Source: Actinomycetota bacterium
GTDB taxonomy: Bacteria > Actinomycetota > Actinomycetes > Nanopelagicales > Nanopelagicaceae
Direction: 5' to 3'
Assembly (NCBI GenBank): GCA_009698675.1
Contig: WLPT01000007.1
Coordinates: forward strand, 1-64,000
Length of the DNA: 64,000 bases
Under the pieces are notes generated by a model, which was not told the origin of the DNA, did no database searches, and was given only the letters and a program-made list of their open reading frames with translations. Of the stretch, positions 36,857-47,031 are shown in pieces. The stretch's first letter is position 1; each line of letters starts with the position of its first letter. The position numbers were made by a program, and so were the translations under genes.

Positions 36857-38344
36857 ATGTCATCAACACTTGCCAGCGCACCTGTAAAAATCTCAGCGGC
36901 GACATCTGCCGATGTAATTGCATTGGCATATGCAAACGATGGCCAAGATGCTTTTGTTTTAAAATCTCCAGGTAATCTCATTAAAGATATTGAAAAGCAC
37001 TTCGAGATTAACCTTCTCGATGAACTTTCTTTCTTCTCGCCGAAGGGGAAAGTTGGCGAGATTTTTGAAATTCCAGTCAGCGCCAAGAATTCACAGACTG
37101 ACAGAATCTATTTAACTGCGATAGGCGATGGCGCAACATCTTCACATAGGCTTGCAGCAGCTGCAGTTGCAAGAAAAGTACGAGGCAAAGCAGTCTCTGT
37201 CTATACGGCATGTGCAATCAATAAAGATGACATCAAAGCCCATGCGATCTCATTAACTATGGGAGCTTATCAATGGAGCTTAAAGAGTGAGAGGCCCGCA
37301 GGAATTCCAGAGTTTCTAGTTGCATGTGACGATAAGGAGTTAATTGATGCTGCTCAAATTGTTTCAAAAGCGATTGCGCGCGCTCGTGATCTGGTTCATA
37401 CGCCTTCTAATATTAAGAATCCTGAGTGGATGGCTTCGAAAGCGCAAGAGTTCGCCAAGTCAACGGGATTAAAGGTAAAGGTTTTAGCGGGAAAAGAACT
37501 TAAAGAGTTCGGTGGACTTAGCGCAGTAGGTAATTCATCTCCTAAGCCAGGGCCGCGATTTATTGAGGTGACATATACGCCCAAGAAGATGAATAAATCA
37601 GCGCCCGCACTTGCCCATGTTGTCTTGGTTGGCAAAGGAATTACTTTTGATACTGGAGGGGTTTCACTTAAGCGCCCCTATGACTTAATGATTGGGATGA
37701 AGTCTGACATGGCTGGGGCCGCTGCCGTTCTGGCAACTTTGACTGCCCTCGAAGAGTTGCAACCGCTCGTGCGTGTTACTGCATTAATGATGTGTGCTGA
37801 AAATGCAATCTCTGCCTCTGCGCAACGCCCAAGTGATGTCATACAACAATATGGCGGTACCACTGTTGAGGTCATTGATACCGATGCTGAAGGCCGGTTA
37901 GTTCTTGCAGATGGGCTGGCCTATGCCGATATTAATTTAGATCCGGATTATCTGGTGGATATTGCAACGCTTACCGGATCTGCAACGTTGAGTCTGGGAA
38001 GGCAGTTTGCTGCGATGTATACGCGCGATGACGCCCTTGCAGATGTATTTATTAAAGCAGGAACGGATTCAGGAGATCGAGTTTGGCGCATGCCTCTAGT
38101 AGATGACTATAAGGATGCATTGCAGAGCGAGATTGCAGATTTGACCCATACCGCCGTTAAAGGAGGCTACTCTGCAGGTTCGGTAATGGCGGCATTATTT
38201 CTTGAACGCTTTTCAGGTAATCGCCGGTGGCTACATTTAGATATTGCAGGCTCTGGACGCAGCGAAGTTGATGCTGGAGAAAATCCAAAAGGCGGCACTG
38301 GATTTGGTGTTCGTCTGCTAACTCAGTGGATAATGACCCTGTGA
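36857..38344 (+). CDS. pepA: Leucyl aminopeptidase (M17)
   Basis: VGKGITFDTGGVSLKRP and NTDAEGRL-equivalent IDTDAEGRLVLADGLAYA. Confidence 0.96.
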   Translation: MSSTLASAPVKISAATSADVIALAYANDGQDAFVLKSPGNLIKDIEKHFEINLLDELSFFSPKGKVGEIFEIPVSAKNSQTDRIYLTAIGDGATSSHRLAAAAVARKVRGKAVSVYTACAINKDDIKAHAISLTMGAYQWSLKSERPAGIPEFLVACDDKELIDAAQIVSKAIARARDLVHTPSNIKNPEWMASKAQEFAKSTGLKVKVLAGKELKEFGGLSAVGNSSPKPGPRFIEVTYTPKKMNKSAPALAHVVLVGKGITFDTGGVSLKRPYDLMIGMKSDMAGAAAVLATLTALEELQPLVRVTALMMCAENAISASAQRPSDVIQQYGGTTVEVIDTDAEGRLVLADGLAYADINLDPDYLVDIATLTGSATLSLGRQFAAMYTRDDALADVFIKAGTDSGDRVWRMPLVDDYKDALQSEIADLTHTAVKGGYSAGSVMAALFLERFSGNRRWLHLDIAGSGRSEVDAGENPKGGTGFGVRLLTQWIMTL

Positions 38345-38970
38345 TGAAAACCGATCCGCACTCATATGCCGAGAGCTTTATTCAAGAGGACCATTTTAAA
38401 TCTCAAGCACGTGCTCGTGGCTTAGAGTTCGGCACTATTGATGTAACTCCTGGAGCAGGCGCATATCTTCGACACCTGGCTTTTACCCTATCTGCGCAGT
38501 CAGTTGTAGAGGTTGGAACCGGATCAGGCGTTGGCAGTTTGTGGCTTTTGGAGGGAATGTTATCGAGCGGCACATTGACATCGATCGATGACGAAATGGA
38601 GCATACAAGAATTGCAAAGATCGCCTTTGGCGAAGCCGATATTGCCCAAACTAGATACCGCCTAATAACTAATTCAGTTCTCGACGTCATATCCAAACTC
38701 ACTGACCGTGCATACGATTTAGTAGTTTTAAGACACGATCCGCAGGATTTGGCCTATGTAATCTCTGAGGCACATCGCATTTTGCGTAGCGGCGGTGCCC
38801 TTGTCATCGATAATTTCTTTGGTGGCTCCAAGGTGTGCGATCCAGCCCAACGGGACCCAAAGACGGTTTCACTTCGCGATGCTGGGAAAATCATTAAAAA
38901 TGACACAGAGCATTGGGTGAGTACCTTAATTCCCATCGGTGATGGTTTGTTAGTTGCCACTAAGTTATAG
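38326..38970 (+). CDS. Class I SAM-dependent O-methyltransferase
   Basis: VVEVGTGSGVGSLWLLEGM, LTSIDDEMEH. Confidence 0.9.
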   Translation: MDNDPVMKTDPHSYAESFIQEDHFKSQARARGLEFGTIDVTPGAGAYLRHLAFTLSAQSVVEVGTGSGVGSLWLLEGMLSSGTLTSIDDEMEHTRIAKIAFGEADIAQTRYRLITNSVLDVISKLTDRAYDLVVLRHDPQDLAYVISEAHRILRSGGALVIDNFFGGSKVCDPAQRDPKTVSLRDAGKIIKNDTEHWVSTLIPIGDGLLVATKL

Positions 38971-38982
38971 CAGAATAAAACC

Positions 38983-40104
38983 ATGATATTTCCCCGCCAT
39001 AAAAAACAAGAGATTGCACAGCCTTGGTGGGAGGCGTCTCGGCCAAGGAAAAATTCGCGAGGTAGTATTTTTTTAGTCGCCCTCTTAGCTGGAAGTGTAG
39101 GCGGTTTTCTTGGCGTTAATGCCACAGGTGGAGCGATATTTCCCCATGCAAACTTAGTTAGATCCTCAAGTACGATTGAAAGAGCACCAAATTCCGTAGC
39201 TGGAATTGCTGCACGAGTCTTGCCATCAGTGGTATCTATCACCACACGTACAAATGATGGTGAGGGCACGGGTTCAGGATTTGTGATTGATAGTGCAGGT
39301 TATATTTTAACGAATAACCATGTCATCGCTTCGTTTGCAGAAATTGGCGGAACCTTACGAGTAACTCTCAATAATGGTGATGTTTATGATGCCACTGTTA
39401 TTGGCCGTGATTCATCATACGACCTGGCCGTTCTCAAAATTAGTGCAACAAACTTATCGGCACTTCAATTTGGTAACAGCGATAAAGTCGAGGTCGGAGA
39501 TCCGGTAATTGCAATCGGTTCACCACTTGGGCTTACCGGTACTGTCACCCTTGGAATAATAAGTGCCAAGAATCGACCAGTAACTGCAGGTGGCTCAAAT
39601 GCAGATAACTCATTTATCAATGCGATTCAAACCGATGCTGCGATTAATCCAGGAAATTCTGGAGGTCCATTAGTAGATGCAACTGGAGTCGTCATCGGTG
39701 TGAACTCTGCCATCGCCTCTCTTGGCTCAACATCGCAAACCGGATCTATCGGTTTGGGTTTTGCAATCCCAATCAATCAAGCGCGCACAACAGCAGATCA
39801 GCTTATTAAAACAGGCAAAGCAACATATCCAGTCCTTGGCGTTTCTCTTGATATGAACTTCAGTGGCCTAGGTGCCCTTATAGCTAAATCGGCCAGCGGC
39901 ATCATGGTCGGTGGCCCTGCCCAAGGCGCTGGATTAAAGCCAGGCGACATTATTATTAAATTTGAAAACCGTGAGATTATCAATGCCGAGGCCCTTATCG
40001 TCGCAGTGCGCGCTAAGAAAGTGGGAGATCGAATCAGCCTCTCCTATATGCGTGGAACTAAAGAGTTCACAGCTACTTTGACCTTAGTTGCTGCCAAGAA
40101 CTAG
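38983..40104 (+). CDS. htrA: HtrA/DegP-type membrane-anchored serine protease with PDZ domain
   Basis: GSGFVIDSAGYILTNNHV, SYDLAVLKI, TDAAINPGNSGGPLVD, C-terminal PDZ GLKPGDIIIKFEN. Confidence 0.95.
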   Translation: MIFPRHKKQEIAQPWWEASRPRKNSRGSIFLVALLAGSVGGFLGVNATGGAIFPHANLVRSSSTIERAPNSVAGIAARVLPSVVSITTRTNDGEGTGSGFVIDSAGYILTNNHVIASFAEIGGTLRVTLNNGDVYDATVIGRDSSYDLAVLKISATNLSALQFGNSDKVEVGDPVIAIGSPLGLTGTVTLGIISAKNRPVTAGGSNADNSFINAIQTDAAINPGNSGGPLVDATGVVIGVNSAIASLGSTSQTGSIGLGFAIPINQARTTADQLIKTGKATYPVLGVSLDMNFSGLGALIAKSASGIMVGGPAQGAGLKPGDIIIKFENREIINAEALIVAVRAKKVGDRISLSYMRGTKEFTATLTLVAAKN

Positions 40105-40131
40105 CCGCGTCAATATAGATAGACTACAAAC

Positions 40132-40437
40132 ATGTTCTTTGATATCGGTGCTGGGGAGCTCATGGGCTTAGCGTTGTTAGCCATGATTTTAGTTGGGCCA
40201 GAGCGTCTACCGAAAGTTGCCGTTGAGGCCGCTAAGCTGGTAAAAAAACTGCGCAACTTAACGCAAATTGCCACCGCAGAGTTAAAGGAGAATCTCGGTC
40301 CGGGCTTTGAGAATCTTCAACCGGCAGATTTGCACCCAAAGACCTTTGTGAAAAAGCAGTTGGCCGATCTTATGGATGATAATCCGGTTGCAAAGACGAA
40401 GCGCCCGCAGGCGCGGATTGATCCAGATCTCATATGA
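40132..40437 (+). CDS. tatB: Sec-independent protein translocase TatB
   Basis: FFDIGAGELMGLALLAMILVGPERLPKVAVEAAKLVKKLRN. Confidence 0.92.
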   Translation: MFFDIGAGELMGLALLAMILVGPERLPKVAVEAAKLVKKLRNLTQIATAELKENLGPGFENLQPADLHPKTFVKKQLADLMDDNPVAKTKRPQARIDPDLI

Positions 40438-41555
40438 GCCTTATTGATCAATTAGCTGATGCATTAACTGCCGTACAAGATCCTGAACTTCACCGTTCCA
40501 TAACAGATCTTGGAATGGTTGAAGATCTTGATGAAGTAGATGGCAATGTATCAGTTGCGATTTTATTAACTATTTCTGGATGTCCAATGCAAGATAGATT
40601 GCGCACGGATATTACAACTGCGATTTCAGCTGTCGAAGGGGTTAAAAGCGTTAATTTAAGTTTCGGCGTAATGTCGCAGGCACAGCGCGATAATGTTAAA
40701 AAAATCATGCGTAACGGAAGAGAGAAATTTATTCCATTCGCCCAACCAGATTCACTCACTCGTGTCATAGGTATTGCATCGGGCAAAGGTGGGGTTGGAA
40801 AATCATCGCTTACAGTTAACCTTGCAGTTGCTATGGCTAACAAGGGATTACGGGTTGGAATATTAGATGCCGATGTCTACGGCCACTCCATTCCACGATT
40901 AATGGGTCTTATGGGGCAGCGTCCTACAGCGATCGATCAGATGTTTATTCCTTTGGAATCATTTGGTGTTAAGACTGTTTCAATGGAGATGTTTAAACCT
41001 GAGCGCAGTGATGCCGTGGCTTATCGTGGTCCGCTCCTTCATCGAGTTCTCGAGCAGCTGCTATCAGATGCCTACTGGGGTGACTTAGATGTGCTGCTCA
41101 TTGATCTACCGCCAGGAACTGGAGATCTGGCAATCTCACTCGGCCAATTAATCCCAACGTCGGAGATTCTCGTTGTAACAACTCCTCAAGTTGCCGCCGC
41201 CGAAGTGGCCGAGCGCGCAGGACGGATTGCGCACCAGATTCATCAGAAAGTAATTGGAGTTGTTGAAAATATGTCCGAATACACGGACCCAACAACCGGT
41301 GCATTGGTCTCACTCTTTGGAAATGGTGGAGGCGAGGAAACCTCTAAGCGACTTTCGCAATTAGTTGGCGGTGAGGTACCACTACTCGGGAAAATTGCCT
41401 TTAGCGTCGAACTACGTGTAGGTGGAGATGCGGGAGTTCCTGTAGTTATCTCAGATCCGAACTCTGAAAGCGCGCGAGCTATCGAAGAAATTGCAGAGAA
41501 GTTAGTTAAGCGAAGTAAATCTTTACTCGGTGTGCGTTTGGGAATTGCGACGTAG
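40434..41555 (+). CDS. mrp: Mrp/NBP35-type Fe-S cluster carrier ATPase with N-terminal MIP18 domain
   Basis: SGCPMQDRL, ASGKGGVGKSSLTVNLA, DLPPGTGD. Confidence 0.96.
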   Translation: MSLIDQLADALTAVQDPELHRSITDLGMVEDLDEVDGNVSVAILLTISGCPMQDRLRTDITTAISAVEGVKSVNLSFGVMSQAQRDNVKKIMRNGREKFIPFAQPDSLTRVIGIASGKGGVGKSSLTVNLAVAMANKGLRVGILDADVYGHSIPRLMGLMGQRPTAIDQMFIPLESFGVKTVSMEMFKPERSDAVAYRGPLLHRVLEQLLSDAYWGDLDVLLIDLPPGTGDLAISLGQLIPTSEILVVTTPQVAAAEVAERAGRIAHQIHQKVIGVVENMSEYTDPTTGALVSLFGNGGGEETSKRLSQLVGGEVPLLGKIAFSVELRVGGDAGVPVVISDPNSESARAIEEIAEKLVKRSKSLLGVRLGIAT

Positions 41556-42023
41556 CTCTGAAGTTACTTCTTTAGCCAGATCTGCCAGCTCCCCACGAAC
41601 AAAGTCGCGTGTTGCCACTTCACCTAATGAGATTCGAAGCGCTGCAATCTCACGGGTCAAGTATTCGGCATCGGCGATGCTGCGCTCATTTCTTGCGCGA
41701 TCTTCATTTAGTTGAATTCTGTCGCGGTCGGCTTGTCGATTTTGTGCAAGCAAAATTAAAGGTGCAGCATAAGATGCTTGCAGTGAAAGTATGAGCGTTA
41801 AGAATATGAATGGGTAGTCGTCAAAGCGAAGATTCTTAGGAGCTGCGAAATTCCAGAGCACCCATGTGAAGACAAAGACAGTCATATAAACCAAGAATCG
41901 GGCCGTTCCTAAGAAACGCGCGAAACGCTCAGAGAGCTGACCAAAAACCTCAGGATCATAATTTGGGCGTAGGGAGCGTCGTGTCTCGCGCGGTGTATCT
42001 AATCCAAAGCTACGTGCCATCAC
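41523..42023 (-). CDS. DUF1003 family membrane protein
   Basis: FGQLSERFARFLGTARFLVYMTVFVFTWVLWN, FDDYPFIFLTLILSLQASYAAPLILLAQNRQ. Confidence 0.92.
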   Translation of the reverse strand: MMARSFGLDTPRETRRSLRPNYDPEVFGQLSERFARFLGTARFLVYMTVFVFTWVLWNFAAPKNLRFDDYPFIFLTLILSLQASYAAPLILLAQNRQADRDRIQLNEDRARNERSIADAEYLTREIAALRISLGEVATRDFVRGELADLAKEVTSELRRNSQTHTE

Positions 42024-43294
42024 TACACCTCCTTATATGCAACGGGCGATTTCTCGCGATGATCATGGCGCCAGTTTTCTGGCAGTAAATGGTCCAGGAC
42101 GTCATCAACTGTGATCGCGCCTAATAAGCGATCATTTGCATCGACAACTGGCAGAGAAAGCATGTTGTAACTGGCCAAGTGTGAAGAAACCTCATGCAGA
42201 GTTGCATCTGGCTTTACTCCACGTGAGTGTGTATCCACGATTGAACCCAGCAATGTCGATGGTGGCTCACGTAGTAAACGTTGATAATGCACAGTGCCAA
42301 TAAAACGACCCGTAGGAGTTTCAAGTGGTTGGCGCGCAATAAAAATCTGCGATGCTAAAGCTGGAGAGATCTCTTGTTGACGTACTGCAGCTAACGCATC
42401 GGCAACTGAATAATCAGCGCTCATTACGATTGGCTCTGTCGTCATCATTCCGCCGGCCGAGTAATCTTCATAGTTCATCAGACGGAGAACGTCTTCAGCG
42501 TCATCAGGTTCCATGAGTTCGAGCAGAGCTTCGGCACGCTCTTGACCAATTTCACGGAGCAAGTCGGCGGCATCATCTGGATCCATTTCACCCAGAACAT
42601 CTGCTGCTCGCTCGCCCTCAAGTTCTGCTAAAAGGGCGACTCGATCATCTTCATCCATCTCTTCTAAAACATCTGCGAGGCGCTCATCGGCTAATGCGCC
42701 AGCAACTTCGACGCGTCGTTTTGGAGGTAAATCCTGTAAAACCGTCGCTAAATCTGCAGCGCGCAGGTTAGCAAGTGTTAGCAATAAATTCGTAACGCCT
42801 TGGTTCTGTTCTGGATGCGCAAAACCAATTACTTCCTCCCATGCCACCGTTGAAGTAGCACCTTTTCTACGTAGCCCACGGCCAGGTCGCATGATGTGGA
42901 CACGATTAATTAGCCAGTCACCAGTTTGGTTTTGCTCCATGCCCATATCTTCAACAATGACAACTTCGCTCGATGCAACCAAAGTTATTGAACGGTCGAG
43001 CATGTCACCGAGAACGAGGACTTCACCAGATCGTGTCTCATAGCGGCGCATATTCAAAAGTCCAGTGATAACAACGCCACCACTTTCAATGGATGTAACC
43101 CGAGTAATAGGAACGAAAACTCGTCGTCGCAATGGAACTTCTACAACTAAGCCCAGAATTCGGGGAGGTAGATTATTTGTGCGAAGGGTCGCAACAGCAT
43201 CTCGCACCTTTCCTACTGGATCACCATTGGGGTCAAAGACTGCGGTGCCTGCAAGACGGGCAAGAAATACTCGTTTTAGGAGATTGCCGCTCAT
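42023..43294 (-). CDS. MgtE N-terminal domain + CBS pair + PRC-barrel-like protein (no transport domain)
   Basis: MgtE_N repeats (LGEMDPDDAADLLREIGQERAEALLELMEPDDAEDVLRLMNYE), CBS DANDRLLGAITVDDVLDHLL. Confidence 0.9.
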   Translation of the reverse strand: MSGNLLKRVFLARLAGTAVFDPNGDPVGKVRDAVATLRTNNLPPRILGLVVEVPLRRRVFVPITRVTSIESGGVVITGLLNMRRYETRSGEVLVLGDMLDRSITLVASSEVVIVEDMGMEQNQTGDWLINRVHIMRPGRGLRRKGATSTVAWEEVIGFAHPEQNQGVTNLLLTLANLRAADLATVLQDLPPKRRVEVAGALADERLADVLEEMDEDDRVALLAELEGERAADVLGEMDPDDAADLLREIGQERAEALLELMEPDDAEDVLRLMNYEDYSAGGMMTTEPIVMSADYSVADALAAVRQQEISPALASQIFIARQPLETPTGRFIGTVHYQRLLREPPSTLLGSIVDTHSRGVKPDATLHEVSSHLASYNMLSLPVVDANDRLLGAITVDDVLDHLLPENWRHDHREKSPVAYKEV

Positions 43295-43300
43295 GGGTTA

Positions 43301-43310
43301 AGGGTACCTT
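43301..43310. promoter_or_regulatory. Overlapping divergent -10s (AGGGTACCTT) for leaderless MgtE_N/CBS gene (-) and DMT transporter (+)
   Basis: - TACCCT 6 nt before ATG 43294; + TACCTT 6 nt before ATG 43317; intergenic gap 22 bp. Confidence 0.5.
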
Positions 43311-43316
43311 TCTCTC

Positions 43317-44240
43317 ATGAGTGTCGGTGAACAATTCCAGGATGGGCCCCACACCCGAGATAGCCACACGGCAATTCCGGCTCGAGCCGATCTCCTTCGC
43401 CTGGGTCTTGGAATGCTTGGAGTGGGTACATCTGGCCCATTAATTGCATTAAGTATCATGCCGATTCCGACCCTTATCTTTTGGCGAAACCTAGGGGGCT
43501 CTTTAGTAACTTTGCCATTTGCACTTCGACATCGAATCCACCGCGATGGAGTTAAGTGGTCGGTCATTGCTGGTCTTCTCTTGGCAACTCACTTTCTTGG
43601 ATTCTTTCTGGCCATGCGTTGGACAACAGTTGCTGCAGGAACTGCTCTCGTAGCCCTTCAGCCAATATTCGCGGCCATCTTTGTCAAAATCAGCGGTGGA
43701 CATATCCCATCAAAGGCTTGGTTGGGAATGTTTGTAAGTTTCTCAGGCGTCTTACTAATTTCCGGAGTGGATCTTCAGATTTCGATGCGAGCGTTTCTAG
43801 GTGACCTTGCCGCACTAATTTCATCTGCAGTTGCGGCGCTTTATATGATGGCTGGATCTCGTGCTCAGCGAACAATTGAAACAACTACGTACACATCAAT
43901 CTGCTATTTTATTTGTGCAATGACTGCACTTCCAATTGCACTTCTTTCGGGTTACTCGCTAATTCACTTCACTGCACGAGAGTGGTGGATACTTATCGGT
44001 TTAGTCTTTGGCGCACAGATTCTTGGACATACAATGTTTAACTCAACGCTAAAGCGAGTTTCACCCGCAGTAGTTTCGTTAATCATTTTCTTTGAAGTTC
44101 CCGTTAGCTCTGTTCTGGCCATCTGGTGGCTTGGTCAAAAACCTCCACTCGGCATCCTTCCTGGAATCGCACTCATTTTGACGGGCTGCATTTTGGTGGT
44201 CACACGTACTCGAAATTCACAGGCGGTAATTGCGCCATGA
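43317..44240 (+). CDS. EamA/DMT family transporter
   Basis: Ten predicted TM helices in two EamA-like repeats. Confidence 0.88.
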   Translation: MSVGEQFQDGPHTRDSHTAIPARADLLRLGLGMLGVGTSGPLIALSIMPIPTLIFWRNLGGSLVTLPFALRHRIHRDGVKWSVIAGLLLATHFLGFFLAMRWTTVAAGTALVALQPIFAAIFVKISGGHIPSKAWLGMFVSFSGVLLISGVDLQISMRAFLGDLAALISSAVAALYMMAGSRAQRTIETTTYTSICYFICAMTALPIALLSGYSLIHFTAREWWILIGLVFGAQILGHTMFNSTLKRVSPAVVSLIIFFEVPVSSVLAIWWLGQKPPLGILPGIALILTGCILVVTRTRNSQAVIAP

Positions 44241-45082
44241 TTGATTTGCACACACATACCAATAAGAGCGACGGTACTGATACTCCGCGTGAACTCGTTA
44301 ACAAAGCGATTTCCCTTGGTGTCACAGTTCTGGGAATTACCGATCACGATACGACCGCGGGTTGGGAAGAGGCCAAGCAATCAGTACGGGGCCAGATTCA
44401 GCTTGCCCTTGGAAGTGAAATCTCGTGCTTAACTGATGATGGAATCAGCGTACATATGCTGGGCTTGCTCTTTGATGGCAACCATCACGACATGCAGACG
44501 ATGCTTGAGGAAACTCGTGATGGACGACTACCACGAATGCGCAAGATGGTAGAAAAAATGAGGGCAGCTGGAATAGATATTTCGATGGATGATGTTGAAG
44601 CTGCACGACCAGCTGGAGCAACATTAGGCAGACCGCATTTAGCCGATGCGCTGGTAAATAAGGGTGTAATTAAATCTCGTGATGAGGCCTTTCAAGGGAT
44701 GCTCAACAATGATTCGGTTTTTTACGTCTCGCATGCTGCGCCAACTCCAGTCGAGGCGGTTCGGATGATTAGATCTGCAGGGGGAGTGGCCGTCATCGCG
44801 CACCCATTTGCATCCCTTAGAGGCCAGATTTTGGATGCCTCTAATTTTCAAGAGCTCGCTGATGCAGGTTTAAATGGAATAGAAGTAGATCATCGCGACC
44901 ACAATCTAGCTGAGCGCCAAATGTTGCGAGTTATAGCTAAAGAGTTGGATTTAGCGGTAACGGGTGCAAGCGATTATCATGGCAACGGTAAACTAAATTC
45001 ATTAGGTGAGTATCAAAGCGCACCTGATCAGTGGGAAAAGTTAGAGTCTCGGGCAGATCAAAGAAGGGTGATTACAGCATGA
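44237..45082 (+). CDS. PHP domain phosphoesterase
   Basis: ORF 44126-45082; MIDLHTHTNKSDGTDTPRELV, ITDHDT; start refined to ATG 44237. Confidence 0.92.
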   Translation: MIDLHTHTNKSDGTDTPRELVNKAISLGVTVLGITDHDTTAGWEEAKQSVRGQIQLALGSEISCLTDDGISVHMLGLLFDGNHHDMQTMLEETRDGRLPRMRKMVEKMRAAGIDISMDDVEAARPAGATLGRPHLADALVNKGVIKSRDEAFQGMLNNDSVFYVSHAAPTPVEAVRMIRSAGGVAVIAHPFASLRGQILDASNFQELADAGLNGIEVDHRDHNLAERQMLRVIAKELDLAVTGASDYHGNGKLNSLGEYQSAPDQWEKLESRADQRRVITA

Positions 45083-45699
45083 AAGCAGTTCAAATTAGTG
45101 CGCTGACATTTGCGATTCAATCCTTTGTGACCCTCTTTGTGATTATGGATCCACCAGGTGCAACACCGATATTTTTAGCACTTGTTGCCCATAAAGCTCC
45201 ACGTGAACGGCGCATGCTTGCCATTAAAGCCGCCGCTGTCTCCTTCTCTGTTATTACTTTATTTGCCCTGTTTGGCCGATTCATTTTGAGCTACCTAAAT
45301 ATCTCGATGGCGGCATTGCAGGCTGCAGGCGCATTGCTTCTTCTTCTTATCTCGCTAGATCTTTTAACTGGCGGAACTGGCGGCGGAAAGAGCGAGAACT
45401 CAGATGCAAATATCGCCTTAGTCCCACTTGGCACGCCGCTTCTTGCTGGCCCAGGCGCGATTGTTGCGACAATGATTTTCGTTCAGAGCGCTGATACAAC
45501 GCCTATGATCGCCGGATTAGTCGCAGCAGTAGTTGGAGTGCACATTGCAATTGCCGCCGTCCTTATGGCTTCAACCACAATCTTAAAGGTGATTAAAGAG
45601 GCTGGAGTAACTTTAGTGGCACGAATAGCGGGCTTGCTTCTTGCAGCAATCGCGGTTCAGATGCTGGTTAATGCAATTCGTATCTTTGTTGCCGCTTAA
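45079..45699 (+). CDS. MarC family integral membrane protein
   Basis: ORF 45031-45699; FVIMDPPGATPIFLAL and PLLAGPGAIVATMI; start refined to ATG 45079. Confidence 0.9.
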   Translation: MKAVQISALTFAIQSFVTLFVIMDPPGATPIFLALVAHKAPRERRMLAIKAAAVSFSVITLFALFGRFILSYLNISMAALQAAGALLLLLISLDLLTGGTGGGKSENSDANIALVPLGTPLLAGPGAIVATMIFVQSADTTPMIAGLVAAVVGVHIAIAAVLMASTTILKVIKEAGVTLVARIAGLLLAAIAVQMLVNAIRIFVAA

Positions 45700-47030
45700 C
45701 TTTCTTTAAACTTCTTCGTTCTTGTCCGCGTACGTTCAGTTTTCTCTTTAGGTGGAGCCGCTTTGCGCGGTGCGGGTGCGCTCTTGCTCGCAACTCGTAC
45801 GACTGGCTTGGCTTTAATCATGCGTCCAGTTGAACCTGTTGGAATATTGAGCACTTCGAAAAGATGCGGTGAGGATGAATAAGTCTCTTCTGGCTCGGCT
45901 AAGCCGAGTTCAAGAACCTGGTTAATCATCTTCCAACGAGCAAGCTCGTCCCAGTCCACGAAGGTGACGGCGATTCCATCGGCACCGGCGCGTGCAGTAC
46001 GACCAATTCTATGGACATAAGTCTTCTCATCTTCAGGGCACTGATAGTTAATGACGTGGGTAATTCCCTCGATATCGATTCCTCGAGCTGCGACATCGGT
46101 AGCTACAAGAACATCCGACTTACCCGCTTTGAAATCGCCAAGGGCTTTCTCTCGTGCGCCTTGACCTAAATCTCCGTGAATCGTATCGGCTCTAAAACCT
46201 CGCTCGATTAGGTCATCTGCCGTCTTTTGGCAGGTTCGCTTGGTGCGGCAGAAAACAATCGTTGGTCCACGTCCATCTGCCTGCAAGATACGTGCAAGCA
46301 TCTCAATCTTGTCCATGGCATGTGCGCGCAGAACATGTTGCTCAATTCGACTAACAACTGCGCCCTCATCCTCGCTATCTTGCGTGCGAATGTGAATCGG
46401 TTGATTCATAAAGCGGCGTGCTAAAGCAATGATGTCTCCCGGCATAGTCGCCGAAAACAACATCGTCTGCATGCGCTTGGGCGTATTGGCTAAAATCTTT
46501 TCAACATCTGGTAAAAAACCTAGATCTAACATCTCATCGGCCTCATCAAGAACAAGGCGAGAGACCTCTTTTAGTTTTAGCTGACCTTGTCGAGATAAAT
46601 CCAAGAGCCGACCAGGGGTTCCAACAACAATCTCGACTCCCGCCTGAAGGGCTTCAATCTGAGGTTCAAATGCACGGCCACCGTAGACAGCTAATGTGCG
46701 AATTCCACGGTTGCTTGCTAACTCTTCGATGTCACGGGTGACTTGAGTGCATAGTTCACGCGTCGGGACGACGATAAGAACCTGTGGCATCCCCTTCGTT
46801 GGAAATTCACTCCACTCAGGATCATTTGGAGCGATGACACGTTCGATAACTGGAATACCGAAGGCAAGTGTTTTCCCAGTTCCAGTTTTAGCTTGGCCAA
46901 TTACATCGCCATCGCCCAAAGCAATAGGTAAAACCATCTCTTGAATTGCAAAAGGTGCGATGAAGCCATGGGCGTGCAACGCCTCAATGGTTTCTGGGCG
47001 AAGTGGAAGTTCGGCGAAAGTCAGTGACAC
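45696..47030 (-). CDS. DEAD/DEAH-box RNA helicase
   Basis: ORF 45696-47129; AKTGTGKTLAFGIP, VLDEADEMLDLGF, SATMPGDI, HRIGRTARAG; start refined to GTG 47030. Confidence 0.96.
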   Translation of the reverse strand: MSLTFAELPLRPETIEALHAHGFIAPFAIQEMVLPIALGDGDVIGQAKTGTGKTLAFGIPVIERVIAPNDPEWSEFPTKGMPQVLIVVPTRELCTQVTRDIEELASNRGIRTLAVYGGRAFEPQIEALQAGVEIVVGTPGRLLDLSRQGQLKLKEVSRLVLDEADEMLDLGFLPDVEKILANTPKRMQTMLFSATMPGDIIALARRFMNQPIHIRTQDSEDEGAVVSRIEQHVLRAHAMDKIEMLARILQADGRGPTIVFCRTKRTCQKTADDLIERGFRADTIHGDLGQGAREKALGDFKAGKSDVLVATDVAARGIDIEGITHVINYQCPEDEKTYVHRIGRTARAGADGIAVTFVDWDELARWKMINQVLELGLAEPEETYSSSPHLFEVLNIPTGSTGRMIKAKPVVRVASKSAPAPRKAAPPKEKTERTRTRTKKFKES

Positions 47031-47031
47031 G

